Shown in pieces: positions 52,783 through 61,792 of a stretch of DNA of 64,000 bases; position 1 is the first letter of the stretch; each line of letters begins with the position of its first letter. The stretch spans positions 174,686 through 238,685 of the forward strand of contig NZ_JAIQDG010000015.1 in NCBI RefSeq assembly GCF_020037125.1, in the 5' to 3' direction. This DNA is from Myxococcus sp. RHSTA-1-4. GTDB lineage: Bacteria; Myxococcota; Myxococcia; Myxococcales; Myxococcaceae. A model generated the notes under the pieces. The model was not told the origin of the DNA, did not search any database, and saw nothing but the letters and a program-made list of their open reading frames with translations. Position numbers and translations under genes: made by a program.

Positions 52783-54231
52783 ATGCGGAACACCTGGGAG
52801 CACGGCGGTTTTCTGGCGCGCGCGGCGGTCCTCGCGCTGGCGCTCGCGTGCCTGCCTGCCTGTGGCGACGACGACGAGACGCCGGTGCCCGACGCCGGCA
52901 CGCAGCCGGAGGAGGACGCGGGGACGGATGCCGGCACGGATGCCGGGACGGTGGTGGACAGCGACATCGCGGTGGTGCGCTTCAACACGGACGGCACGCT
53001 GGACACGTCGTTCGGCGCCAGCGGCATCACCCGCCTGGACTGGAGCAAGGCGGCTGGCGGTACGCGTGACTCCGTCTGGGGCCTGACGGTGGACTCCTCG
53101 GACCGCATCGTCCTGTTCGGCTCCAAGCGCGGCGACGGCGACCGCGTCGACGCCGACCGGGTCGTCGCCCGGCTGACGGCGAACGGCAGCCCGGACACCG
53201 CGTTCGACACCGGCGGCATGGTCACCCTCAACATCGGCAACCTGGGTGACAACCCGCGGCACGGCATCGTCGACCGCGACGGGAAGATTGTCGCGTCCGG
53301 GTACATGTCCCAGCCCACGGGCGTGGGGGCGCAGACGGCCAACCGCATCGTGCTGCAGCGGCTGAATGACGACGGCAAGGCGGACGAGACGTTCGGCTGG
53401 AAGGGCGTGGTGAGCTCGGCGCCGTTCATGGCCCAGAGCCCGTCCAACCCGGAGTGGGGCATGGTCGAGGCCTACGCCGTGGGCGTCCAGGCCGACGGCA
53501 GCTACGTCACCACCGGCTACGGCCGTACCGCGTCCACGGGCACGGTGGACCTGGTCTCCTTCCGCTACTTCCCCTCGGGCGAGCGCGACACCACGTGGGG
53601 CTCGGCGGGTGTGGCCCTGGTCGACGTGGCGGGCGACAATGACCGCGGCCGCCACCTGGCGGTCCTGAAGGATGACGGCGTGTGCATGGTGGGCAGCGCG
53701 ACCCCGGCCGCGCAGAAGATCTCCGCCATGGTGCTGATGCTCGACAAGGGCGGCGCGCGGAACACGAACTTCTCGGCGGACGGCTACAAGCTCTACGACT
53801 TCGAGCGCCCGGAGCAGGCGTTCTTCGGCGTGGCGGCCTCCGCCGACGGCAACTGGGTCGCCGCGTCAGGCTACCGCGCGGGCGGCAGCCAGGACGACGA
53901 CGCCGTCATCGCCATCCTCCCGGTGGGGACGAACTCCGCCCAGGAGGTCGCCAGGGCCACGCCCATCTCCGAGACGGAGAATGACCGCTTCTGGGCCGTT
54001 GCCTTCGACTCCGCCAACAAGGTGTATGGCGCGGGCTTCGTCACCGAGGGGGGTGACAACCGCATGGTGGTGGCGCGCTTCAACACGGACGGCACGCTGG
54101 ACACCACCTTCGGCACGGGCGGCATCGTGAAGCTCAACGTGGTTGCCGCGAAGACGGAGGAGACCCTCCGCGGCATCGCGGTCCAGTCCAACGGCAAGAT
54201 CGTGGTAACGGGCGCCATCGACAAGCTGTAG
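52783..54231 (+). CDS. Delta-60 repeat lipoprotein
   Basis: 482 residues. The lipoprotein signal ends in CLPAC; an Asp/Thr/Ala-rich linker with DAGTDAGTDAG follows. The body is made of delta-60 repeats, about 55-65 residues each, seen as VVRFNTDGTLDTSFGASGI near the start and VARFNTDGTLDTTFGTGGI near the end. These form a beta-propeller-like surface domain of unknown function. GGAGGGGAGAG precedes the ATG. It sits directly behind a Fur-box-like site and ahead of the TonB receptor gene, so a role in iron acquisition is likely but not shown. Confidence 0.88.
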   Translation: MRNTWEHGGFLARAAVLALALACLPACGDDDETPVPDAGTQPEEDAGTDAGTDAGTVVDSDIAVVRFNTDGTLDTSFGASGITRLDWSKAAGGTRDSVWGLTVDSSDRIVLFGSKRGDGDRVDADRVVARLTANGSPDTAFDTGGMVTLNIGNLGDNPRHGIVDRDGKIVASGYMSQPTGVGAQTANRIVLQRLNDDGKADETFGWKGVVSSAPFMAQSPSNPEWGMVEAYAVGVQADGSYVTTGYGRTASTGTVDLVSFRYFPSGERDTTWGSAGVALVDVAGDNDRGRHLAVLKDDGVCMVGSATPAAQKISAMVLMLDKGGARNTNFSADGYKLYDFERPEQAFFGVAASADGNWVAASGYRAGGSQDDDAVIAILPVGTNSAQEVARATPISETENDRFWAVAFDSANKVYGAGFVTEGGDNRMVVARFNTDGTLDTTFGTGGIVKLNVVAAKTEETLRGIAVQSNGKIVVTGAIDKL

Positions 54232-54259
54232 CAATCCGCGCCATCAGCAGGACCGGGCG

Positions 54260-54310
54260 CCAGGGCCGGGGAGGGTGGTCCGCGAGCGGGCCGCCACCCC
54301 GGCTTCCTGG
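54260..54310 (+). terminator. Hairpin between the delta-60 and TonB receptor genes
   Basis: Left arm blocks CCAGG, GCCGG and GGTGG pair with CCACC, CCGGC and CCTGG on the right, interrupted by small bulges. It lies 29 bases after the stop codon. It may end or attenuate transcription before the receptor gene; there is no T-run. Confidence 0.4.
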
Positions 54311-54319
54311 GTCTGGAGT

Positions 54320-54371
54320 GGTACGCATCAGGAATCGACATCAGCGACGAGACAAGGGCGGTACGCCTCAG
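54320..54371. repeat. Direct repeat flanking the leader of the TonB receptor gene
   Basis: GGTACGCATCAG (54320-54331) and GGTACGCCTCAG (54360-54371) are 12-base direct repeats with one mismatch and 40-base spacing. The second abuts the proposed ATG at 54372. A binding site for a regulator or an ancient duplication is possible; nothing else supports a role. Confidence 0.35.
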
Positions 54372-56822
54372 ATGGCATTGTTCATGGAGAGGGTGAAGCG
54401 GGCGCGGGCGTGGACGGTTCCGGCGCTCCTGTGCGTGTTCGGGTCATCGGCGGCGGTGGCGCAGTCGGTGCCCCCCGAGCCCCAGGGCACGGTGGACACG
54501 GGCGTCCCGGCGCCCACGCCGGAGACCCCGGCGTCCGAGGCTCCGGCGACGTCCGAGGCTCCGGCGGCGCCCCAGGCTCCCGTGGCCGAGGACGCAACGC
54601 CCCCGAGCCCTGGAGCCGAGGCGCCGGTGGCCGGGGAAACGGCTCCCGCGGCCCCGCCGTCCGATGCGCCCGTGGCCGGGGACCTCACGCCTCCGTCCGA
54701 GGCCGTGCCCCCCGTGGCCGCCGAGGCCGGACAGAAGAAGTTCGAGAGCGTGGTGGTGGGCACGTCCGAGACGCGCACCAGCGGCTCCATCCACGTCATG
54801 AAGCCGGCCCAGCTCGAGCGCTTCGAGCAGGATGATCCGGCCACCGTCCTGCAGTCCGTGCCCGGCGTGTACGCGCGAGGCGAGGATGGGTACGGGCTCC
54901 GGCCGAACGTGGGCCTGCGCGGCGTCAACCCGGACCGCAGCAAGAAGGTCACCCTGCTGGAGGACGGCGTCCTCTTCGGCCCCGCGCCGTACTCCGCGCC
55001 GGCGGCCTACTACTTCCCGCTCGTCACGCGCATGCAGTCCGTGCGCGTCCTGAAGGGCCCCTCCGCCATCCAGCACGGCCCGCAGACGGTGGGCGGCTCG
55101 GTGGAGTTCATCACCCGCGACATCCCCGCGGCCGAGTCCGGCTGGCTGGACGTGGCCGGCGGCAACTACCTGTACGGCAAGGCCCACGGCGTGTTCGGCG
55201 CGAGCACCGAGCGCGCGGGGTTCCTGGTGGAGGGAGTCCACCTGCGCAGCAGCGGCTTCAAGGAACTGGACGGTGGCGGCCACACCGGGTTCCGCCGGAA
55301 CGAGTGGATGGCGAAGGGCCGCTACCGGCTCGTCCCCGAGGGGCCGGCGCGGCAGAGCCTCCAGCTCAAGCTGGGCTACTCCGACGAGATTTCCAACGAG
55401 ACGTACCTGGGCCTGAGCGACGAGGACTTCCGCGCCAACCCGCTGCGCCGCTACGTCTCGAGCCGCATGGACCGGATGGAGAACCAGCGCACCCAGGTGG
55501 TCCTCAGCCACCTGCTGGAGGCCGGCTCCCTGGCGGTGACGACCACGGCCTACCGCCATGACTTCGCCCGCGTCTGGCGCAAGGTGAACCGGTTCCGCGG
55601 CACCTCCATCTCGGACGTGCTCGCGGACCCGACGAGCGCGCGTAACGCCATCTACTACGGCGTGCTCACGGGGGAGCTGGACAGCTCGTCGTCGCAGGAG
55701 GCGCTGCTCATCGGTCCCAATGACCGCACCTTCGTCTCGCAGGGTCTCCAGAGCGTGGCACGGTGGAGCGCCGAGACGGGCCCGCTGCGCCACAGCCTCG
55801 AGGCCGGGGTGCGCTACCACTTCGACAGCATCGCCCGGCTCCACACCGAGGACGCGTACCTCATGCAGGGCGGCGAGCTGGTCTTCGCCGGAGAGCCCAC
55901 GTCCACCACCGCCAACAACAAGGACTCCACCCACGCCCTGGCGCTGCACGTGACGGACGCCATCACCTGGGGGCCGCTGGTGCTGACCCCGGGCGTCCGG
56001 TTGGAGCTCATCCGCTCGCGCTCCGTGGACCGGCTGACGGGTGAGAGCTCCTCGGGCGCGGTGGAGGCGCTGATGCCGGGCGTGGGCCTCTTTGGCGGGG
56101 TGACGCGCGAAATCGGCCTCTTCGCGGGCGTGTACCGCGGCTTCTCGCCGCCGGCGCCGGGGCAGCCCGACGTGGTGCTCCCGGAGAAGAGCATCAACTC
56201 CGAGGCCGGCGTCCGCTGGACGCGCCGGGGCGAGCGCTTCGAGGTGGTGGGCTTCTTCAACGACTACTCGAACCTCACCGACATCTGCACCTTCTCCAGC
56301 GGGTGCCTGGACGAGAACCTGGACCGGCAGACGGACGCCGGAGAGGCCCACATCTACGGACTGGAGGCCTTCGCGGAGAAGACCTTCCGCCCCGGCGGGG
56401 GCCTGACGTTCCCCATCTCGCTGTCCTACACCCTGACGAAGACGGAGCTGCTGGAGGACTTCCAGTCGGCGGACCCGCAGTTCGGCAACGTGCGCGCCGG
56501 TGACGAGCTGCCCTACGTGCCCCGGCACCAGCTCTTCGCCTCGGCGGGCGTGGAGGGCCGGCTCGGCGGCGTCTTCATCAGCACCCTCTTCGTGGACTCC
56601 ATGCGCGAGGAGGCGGGGCAGGGCGAGGTGCCCGCGGGCCAGTTGACGGACTCCGTGCTCACCTTCGACGTCAACGCGAACTGGAACTTCTCCCGCTGGG
56701 GGCAGCTCTACCTCGTCGCGCGCAACGTGTTCGACGAGCAGGCCATCGTGTCGCGGCGTCCCTACGGCGCCCGCCCCAACGCGCCGCGGACGGTCATCCT
56801 CGGGGCCAAGCTGAGCATGTGA
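54372..56822 (+). CDS. TonB-dependent outer-membrane receptor (FecA-like)
   Basis: 816 residues. A signal peptide (about 1-32, ending AVAQS) is followed by an 85-residue Pro/Ala/Glu linker with repeats such as EAPATSEAPAAPQAP. A TonB-box-like stretch FESVVVGTSE precedes the plug domain (about 130-240; VPGVYARGEDGYGLRPNVGL, VTLLEDGVLFGPAPYS). A 22-strand barrel fills the rest, ending in VILGAKLSM. It should import a ferric siderophore or iron citrate using TonB energy. No FecR-like signalling domain is present; the linker occupies that place. It lies behind the Fur-box region with the imelysin and delta-60 genes. ATG at 54384 is an alternative start. Confidence 0.92.
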   Translation: MALFMERVKRARAWTVPALLCVFGSSAAVAQSVPPEPQGTVDTGVPAPTPETPASEAPATSEAPAAPQAPVAEDATPPSPGAEAPVAGETAPAAPPSDAPVAGDLTPPSEAVPPVAAEAGQKKFESVVVGTSETRTSGSIHVMKPAQLERFEQDDPATVLQSVPGVYARGEDGYGLRPNVGLRGVNPDRSKKVTLLEDGVLFGPAPYSAPAAYYFPLVTRMQSVRVLKGPSAIQHGPQTVGGSVEFITRDIPAAESGWLDVAGGNYLYGKAHGVFGASTERAGFLVEGVHLRSSGFKELDGGGHTGFRRNEWMAKGRYRLVPEGPARQSLQLKLGYSDEISNETYLGLSDEDFRANPLRRYVSSRMDRMENQRTQVVLSHLLEAGSLAVTTTAYRHDFARVWRKVNRFRGTSISDVLADPTSARNAIYYGVLTGELDSSSSQEALLIGPNDRTFVSQGLQSVARWSAETGPLRHSLEAGVRYHFDSIARLHTEDAYLMQGGELVFAGEPTSTTANNKDSTHALALHVTDAITWGPLVLTPGVRLELIRSRSVDRLTGESSSGAVEALMPGVGLFGGVTREIGLFAGVYRGFSPPAPGQPDVVLPEKSINSEAGVRWTRRGERFEVVGFFNDYSNLTDICTFSSGCLDENLDRQTDAGEAHIYGLEAFAEKTFRPGGGLTFPISLSYTLTKTELLEDFQSADPQFGNVRAGDELPYVPRHQLFASAGVEGRLGGVFISTLFVDSMREEAGQGEVPAGQLTDSVLTFDVNANWNFSRWGQLYLVARNVFDEQAIVSRRPYGARPNAPRTVILGAKLSM

Positions 56823-56834
56823 GCCGGGCCCATG

Positions 56835-56864
56835 GACTCCGTCCGCCTCCGGGCGGGCGGAGTC
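56835..56864. terminator. Bidirectional terminator between convergent genes
   Basis: GACTCCGTCCGCC and GGCGGGCGGAGTC form a 13-base stem (one G-T pair) with a 4-base loop TCCG, between the TonB receptor stop and the convergent DsrE-like gene's stop. Confidence 0.65.
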
Positions 56865-57282
56865 ACAGGTAGAAGCGGTCCGTCACGCCAGCGGTGCGCT
56901 GGAGGATGGCGCTCCAGCCCAGCCACAGGTCGATGCCGCTCTGTCCGGCCGCCGGCTCTCCCCCCAGCGCGCCGAGGGAGCCCGTGCAGCCCGCGAGGGT
57001 GCACAGCCCGGACTCCTTCAGGTGCTCCAGGAGGACGCGCGGGGTGGGCATGCCTCGCGACTCGAAGCGGTCGGTGACGTCGTCACGCCCCGCGAAGTCC
57101 GGCTCGTCCAGCGCGCCCTTCAGGAAGCGCTCCAGGGCCCACCAGAAGAGGTACACCTCCGCCTTCCGCCCGGAGGCCACCGCGGCGGCGGCGATGGAAA
57201 GCCCCTGGTGGACGCGGTCGTAGTCGCCGCTGTGCAGGAAGACGACCACCTTGGACGGAGGCGTGCTCACCCCGGGCCTCAT
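56863..57282 (-). CDS. DsrE-like small protein
   Basis: About 139 residues. VVVFLHSGDYDRVHQGLSIAAAAVASGRKAEVYLFWWAL has the Rossmann-like start and the HQGLxxAxxAxxxG pattern of DsrE/DrsE_2-type proteins, which handle sulfur transfer or are of unknown role. A Cys pair (GLCTLAGCTGS) in the C-terminal third fits a sulfur-carrier possibility. The start could be ATG at 57282 or GTG at 57291 or 57270. It converges with the TonB receptor and is divergent from the mevalonate operon. Confidence 0.75.
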   Translation of the reverse strand: MRPGVSTPPSKVVVFLHSGDYDRVHQGLSIAAAAVASGRKAEVYLFWWALERFLKGALDEPDFAGRDDVTDRFESRGMPTPRVLLEHLKESGLCTLAGCTGSLGALGGEPAAGQSGIDLWLGWSAILQRTAGVTDRFYL

Positions 57283-57439
57283 ACCGCCCACAAGCCGACC
57301 TCGTCCATTCGAGTCCGGAGGGCGACCGCCCGGGGTCCTTTGGCTTGCGCCCCGCCCCCGCCGCTTGCTAGGAAACCCCCGGTCATTCAGGCACTTACAC
57401 GCTTAGGGCGTTTCGGGCGGACCGGGTTCGGACATCATC

Positions 57440-58498
57440 ATGGGTGAGGACATCACAGCCAGGCGCAAGGATGCCCACCTGGACCTGTGCGCCACCGGAG
57501 ACGTCGAGCCCACCGGGAACAGCACCCTGCTGGAGTGTGTGCGGCTGGTCCACTGCGCCATGCCGGAGATGGCGGTGGACGATGTGGACCTGTCGGCGCC
57601 CTTCCTGGGCAAGCGGCTGCGCTACCCGCTCCTCATCACGGGGATGACGGGCGGCACCGAGCGCGCCGGCGCGGTCAACCGCGACATGGCGCTGCTCGCC
57701 GAGCGTCACGGCCTGGCCTTCGGCGTGGGCAGCCAGCGCGCCATGGCGGAGGACGCCTCGCGGGCGGCCTCGTTCCAGGTGCGGCAGGTGGCGCCCACGG
57801 TGGCGCTGCTGGGCAACATCGGCCTGTACCAGGCGGTGCGGCTGGGCGTGGAAGGGGCGCGGCGGCTGGTGGACGCCATTGGCGCGGACGGGCTGGCGCT
57901 GCACCTCAACGCGGGCCAGGAGTTGACGCAGCCGGAGGGCGACCGGGACTTCCGGGGCGGCTACCGCGTGGTGGAGGCGCTGGTGCAGGCCTTCGGCGAC
58001 CGGCTGCTGGTGAAGGAGACGGGGTGCGGCATCGGCCCGGACGTGGCGCGGCGCCTGGTGGACCTGGGCGTGCGCAACCTCGACGTGTCCGGCCTGGGCG
58101 GTACCTCGTGGGTGCGGGTGGAGCAGCTTCGCGCGTCGGGCGTGCAGGCCGAGTTGGGGGCCGAGTTCAGCACGTGGGGCATCCCCACCGCGGCGGCCCT
58201 GGCCACCGTGCGGCGGAGCGTGGGCCCGGACATCCGGCTGGTGGCAAGCGGAGGCATCCGGACGGGGTTGGAAGTGGCCAAGGTGCTCGCGCTGGGCGCG
58301 GACCTGGCCGGCATGGCGCTGCCGCTGTTCCGCGCGCAGCAGGCCGGTGGATTCGAGGGGGCGGAGGCCGCGCTGGGAGTCATTCTCGCGGGGCTGCGGC
58401 AGGCGCTCGTCCTGACGGGGAGCAGAAGCTGCGCTGAACTGCGACAGCGGCCCCGGGTGGTGACCGGAGAGTTGAAGGATTGGCTGGCGGCCCTGTAG
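57440..58498 (+). CDS. fni: Type II isopentenyl-diphosphate isomerase
   Basis: 352 residues. FMN/NADPH-dependent isomerase interconverting isopentenyl and dimethylallyl diphosphate. Family motifs present: RRKDAHLDLC near the start, LLITGMTGG, GNIG, LHLNAGQELTQPEGDRDFRG, KETGCGIG, DVSGLGGTSWVRVE and SGGIRTGLEVAKVLALGAD. It is the first gene of the mevalonate operon and supplies the last step before prenyl chains. A promoter is expected in the 150 bases upstream, but I see no convincing -35/-10 pair. Confidence 0.93.
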   Translation: MGEDITARRKDAHLDLCATGDVEPTGNSTLLECVRLVHCAMPEMAVDDVDLSAPFLGKRLRYPLLITGMTGGTERAGAVNRDMALLAERHGLAFGVGSQRAMAEDASRAASFQVRQVAPTVALLGNIGLYQAVRLGVEGARRLVDAIGADGLALHLNAGQELTQPEGDRDFRGGYRVVEALVQAFGDRLLVKETGCGIGPDVARRLVDLGVRNLDVSGLGGTSWVRVEQLRASGVQAELGAEFSTWGIPTAAALATVRRSVGPDIRLVASGGIRTGLEVAKVLALGADLAGMALPLFRAQQAGGFEGAEAALGVILAGLRQALVLTGSRSCAELRQRPRVVTGELKDWLAAL

Positions 58499-58531
58499 AG
58501 CAGGCCCGCGCCGAAGTGGAGAAGGAAGAAC

Positions 58532-59860
58532 ATGTCTGAGACCGTGACGTCCCGGCTCGCCGGGTTCCACAAGCTGCCGATGGAGGAGCGCCTCGCGCTG
58601 CTCGCCCGGATGTTCCGGCTCACCCCCGAGGACCTGCAGCAGCTTCGTGGCACGGAGGCACTGCAGCCCGTCCTGGCCAACCAGATGATCGAAAACGCGG
58701 TGGGGACCTTCTCCCTGCCGCTGGGCCTGGGCCTCAACATGCAGGTCAACGGGCTCGACTACCTGGTGCCCATGGCGGTGGAGGAGCCGTCGGTGGTGGC
58801 CGCGGTGTCCTTCGCCGCGAAGATCGTCCGCGAGGCGGGGGGCTTCACCGCCGAGGCCGACGACTCGATGATGATCGGCCAGGTGCAGGTGACGCGGTAC
58901 GGGGACCCCACCGTGGCCACCGAGCGCATCCTGGCGCACAAGGAGCAGATTCTCGCGCTGGCCAACAGCTTCCACCCGTCCATGGTGGCGCGTGGCGGTG
59001 GCGCGCGGGACGTGGAGGTGCGCGTGCTGCCGGCGCCGGAAGGGCCGCGTGGCGAGCCGCTGCTCATCGTCCACATCCTCATCGACACGCAGGAGGCGAT
59101 GGGGGCCAACCTCATCAACACCGTGGCGGAGGGCGTGGCGCCGCTCATCGAGCAGATCACCGGCGGCAAGGTGTACCTGCGCATCCTGTCCAACCTGGCG
59201 GACCGCCGGCTGGCGCGCGCGATGTGCCGGATTCCCCTGGCGCAGCTCGCGGACTTCAACATGCCGGGCGAGGAGATCGCCGAGGGCATCGCCCAGGCCA
59301 GCCGCTTCGCGGAGGCGGACCCGTACCGCGCGGCCACGCACAACAAGGGCGTGATGAACGGCATCGACGCGGTGGCCATCGCCACGGGCCAGGACTGGCG
59401 CGCGATCGAGGCCGGCGCGCACGCGTTCGCCTGCCGCGGCGGGCAGTACCGGCCGCTGTCCACCTGGTACCTGGAGGAGGGCCACCTGGTGGGCCGGATT
59501 GAACTGCCCATGGCGCTGGGCACGGTGGGCGGCCCCATCAAGGTGCACCCGGGCGTGCAGATGGCGCTGAAGCTGATGCGCACCACCAACGTGCGCGAGC
59601 TGTCCATGGTGTTCGCGGCGGTGGGCCTGGCGCAGAACTTCGCGGCGCTGCGGGCGCTGGGCAGCGTGGGCATCCAGAAGGGCCACATGGCGCTGCACGC
59701 GCGCTGCGTGGCGGTGACGGCGGGCGCGCGCGGCCACTGGGTGGAGAAGATCGCCAACCTCCTGGTGAAGGCCGGCCACGTGAAGGTGGAGAAGGCCAGG
59801 GAAATCCTCGCCAGCCTCCCGGCCGAGGACGCGGCGGCCGCCACCGGCACCAACCTCTGA
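58532..59860 (+). CDS. mvaA: Class II hydroxymethylglutaryl-CoA reductase
   Basis: 442 residues, the bacterial class II length. It reduces HMG-CoA to mevalonate. The catalytic Glu is in IENAVGTFSLPLGL, the catalytic Lys in HNKGVMNGI, the Asp in ATGQDWRAIEAG and the His in QKGHMALHAR, all present. The usual DAMGAN segment reads EAMGAN here (TQEAMGANLINTVAEG), a conservative change worth noting. The ATG at 58532 follows GAGAAGGAAGAAC. It lies between fni and mvk in a tight operon. Confidence 0.95.
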   Translation: MSETVTSRLAGFHKLPMEERLALLARMFRLTPEDLQQLRGTEALQPVLANQMIENAVGTFSLPLGLGLNMQVNGLDYLVPMAVEEPSVVAAVSFAAKIVREAGGFTAEADDSMMIGQVQVTRYGDPTVATERILAHKEQILALANSFHPSMVARGGGARDVEVRVLPAPEGPRGEPLLIVHILIDTQEAMGANLINTVAEGVAPLIEQITGGKVYLRILSNLADRRLARAMCRIPLAQLADFNMPGEEIAEGIAQASRFAEADPYRAATHNKGVMNGIDAVAIATGQDWRAIEAGAHAFACRGGQYRPLSTWYLEEGHLVGRIELPMALGTVGGPIKVHPGVQMALKLMRTTNVRELSMVFAAVGLAQNFAALRALGSVGIQKGHMALHARCVAVTAGARGHWVEKIANLLVKAGHVKVEKAREILASLPAEDAAAATGTNL

Positions 59861-59864
59861 GCCC

Positions 59865-60797
59865 GTGGCCCCCCGCCCTCCACCGTTAGAGGCCTTCGGC
59901 GCCGGCAAGGTCATCCTGCTGGGCGAGCACAGCGTGGTGTACGGCCACCCGGCGCTGGCCGGGCCGTTGTCCCAGGGTGTGACGGCGCGCGGGGTGCCCG
60001 CGAAGCGGTGCCAGCTCGTGCTGCCTTCCACGCTGAACCGGCACCAGCGCGCGCAGCTCACCGCGGCCTTTGCCCGCGCGGCGAAGGTTACCGGTGAGCC
60101 TCCGCTGAAGGTGTCGCTGGACGCGGACCTGCCGCTGGCCGTGGGCCTGGGCAGCTCCGCGGCGCTGTCCGTGGCGTGCTCGCGGCTGCTCTTGAAGGCG
60201 GCGGGGAAGGCGCCCACGGCGAAGGAGACGGCGCGGGTGGCGTGGGAGATGGAGCAGGAGTTCCATGGCACGCCGTCCGGCGTGGACCACACCACCAGCG
60301 TGGAGGAGCGGCTCGTCCTCTACCGCCGCAAGCCCGGCACGGCCGTGGGCAAGGGGCGGGTGCTGGCTTGTCCGAAGCCGCTGAGCGTGGTGGTGGCGCT
60401 GGCGGGCGAGCGCAGCCCCACCAAGGCGACGGTGGGGGCGCTGCGCGAGCGGCAGGCCCGCTGGCCCGAGCGGTACCAGCGCCTCTTCAAGGAGATTGGC
60501 CGGGTGGCCTCCGAGGGCGCGAAGGCGGTGGAGGCGGGAGACCTGGCGGCGCTGGGGGACGCGATGAACGTCAACCAGGGATTGCTGGCGGCGCTGGGGC
60601 TGTCGTCCCCGCCGCTGGAAGAGATGGTGTACCGGCTGCGGGGGCTGGGGGCGCTGGGCGCCAAGCTCACCGGGGCCGGCGGAGATGGTGGGGCCGTCAT
60701 CGGCCTGTTCCTCGAACCCGCGCCCGCGGTGGCGAAGCTGACCGCGCTCGGCGTGCGGTGCTTCAGCAGCCAGCTCGCGGGTCCGCGGGCGTCGTGA
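59865..60797 (+). CDS. mvk: Mevalonate kinase
   Basis: 310 residues, GHMP kinase fold. Start motif GAGKVILLGEHSVVYGHPAL, ATP-binding loop PLAVGLGSSAALS, and the C-terminal GAKLTGAGGDGGAVIGL are all in place. It phosphorylates mevalonate at the 5-hydroxyl. The GTG at 59865 is 5 bases after the mvaA stop with no ribosome site, implying coupling. Its stop overlaps the next start (GTGA). Confidence 0.93.
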   Translation: MAPRPPPLEAFGAGKVILLGEHSVVYGHPALAGPLSQGVTARGVPAKRCQLVLPSTLNRHQRAQLTAAFARAAKVTGEPPLKVSLDADLPLAVGLGSSAALSVACSRLLLKAAGKAPTAKETARVAWEMEQEFHGTPSGVDHTTSVEERLVLYRRKPGTAVGKGRVLACPKPLSVVVALAGERSPTKATVGALRERQARWPERYQRLFKEIGRVASEGAKAVEAGDLAALGDAMNVNQGLLAALGLSSPPLEEMVYRLRGLGALGAKLTGAGGDGGAVIGLFLEPAPAVAKLTALGVRCFSSQLAGPRAS

Positions 60798-61792
60798 GTC
60801 CTTTCATGAAAGCCACTGCCCTGGCGCATCCGAACATCGCCCTGGTGAAGTACTGGGGGAAGCGGGACGAGGCGCTCATCCTGCCGCACCAGTCCAGCCT
60901 GTCCCTCACGCTCTCCCCGCTGTCGGTGACGACGACGGTGGAGTTCGGCGTGGTGGGCGACCACGTGGAGATCAACGGCCACACCGCGAAGGGCAGCGAG
61001 CGCGAGCGCGTGCTGCGCCTCCTGGAGTCGGTGCGGGCGGCGGCGGGGAAGGACCTGGGCCCGGCGAAGGTGGTGTCGCGCGGGGACTTCCCCATGGCGG
61101 CGGGCCTGGCGAGCAGCGCGGCGGGCTTCGCGGCGCTGGCGGTGGCGGGGCGCGCGGCGGCGGGACTGCCGGCGGAGCCCCGGGCGGCGAGCATCCTGGC
61201 GCGTCTGGGCAGCGGCTCGGCGTGCCGGAGCGTGCAGGGCGGCTTCTGCGAGTGGCAGCGTGGAGAGCGTCCGGACGGCGAGGACAGCTTCGCGGTGCAG
61301 CGCTTCGGCGCGGAGCACTGGCCGGACGTGCGCATGGTGGTGGCCATCCTGGACCGCGGCGAGAAGGAGGTGAAGTCGCGGGACGGGATGAAGCACACGG
61401 TGGATACCAGCCCGTACTACCCGGCGTGGGTGCAGGACGCGGAGAAGGAGATTGGCCAGGCGCGCGAGCACATCTCCCGGAGGGACTTGCAGGCCCTGGG
61501 CGAGCTGTGTGAGCGCAACGCGTGGAGGATGCATGCCACGGCGCTCGCTGCGGACCCGCCGCTCTGCTACCTGAACTCGGCGACGCTGGCGCTCATCCAG
61601 CACCTGCGCGAGCAGCGGAAGAAGGGCATGCCGGTGTGGTTCACGCTGGACGCGGGGCCCAACCCGGTGCTGCTGACGGACGCGGCGCACGAGGTGGCGG
61701 CCGAGGCGCTGGCGCGCGCGTGCGGCGCGGTGGATGTGATTCGCTGCGTGCCCGGCGGTGACGCGGCGCTGAAGCCGGAGCACCTGTTCTGA
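60794..61792 (+). CDS. mvaD: Diphosphomevalonate decarboxylase
   Basis: 332 residues. It converts diphosphomevalonate to isopentenyl diphosphate. HPNIALVKYWGKRDE and the ATP loop FPMAAGLASSAAGFAALA are diagnostic, as is SGSACRSVQGGFCEW. The GTG at 60794 overlaps the mvk stop; ATG at 60806 (MKATALAHPN) is a common family start and equally possible. Stop and next start share TGATG. Confidence 0.93.
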   Translation: MSPFMKATALAHPNIALVKYWGKRDEALILPHQSSLSLTLSPLSVTTTVEFGVVGDHVEINGHTAKGSERERVLRLLESVRAAAGKDLGPAKVVSRGDFPMAAGLASSAAGFAALAVAGRAAAGLPAEPRAASILARLGSGSACRSVQGGFCEWQRGERPDGEDSFAVQRFGAEHWPDVRMVVAILDRGEKEVKSRDGMKHTVDTSPYYPAWVQDAEKEIGQAREHISRRDLQALGELCERNAWRMHATALAADPPLCYLNSATLALIQHLREQRKKGMPVWFTLDAGPNPVLLTDAAHEVAAEALARACGAVDVIRCVPGGDAALKPEHLF

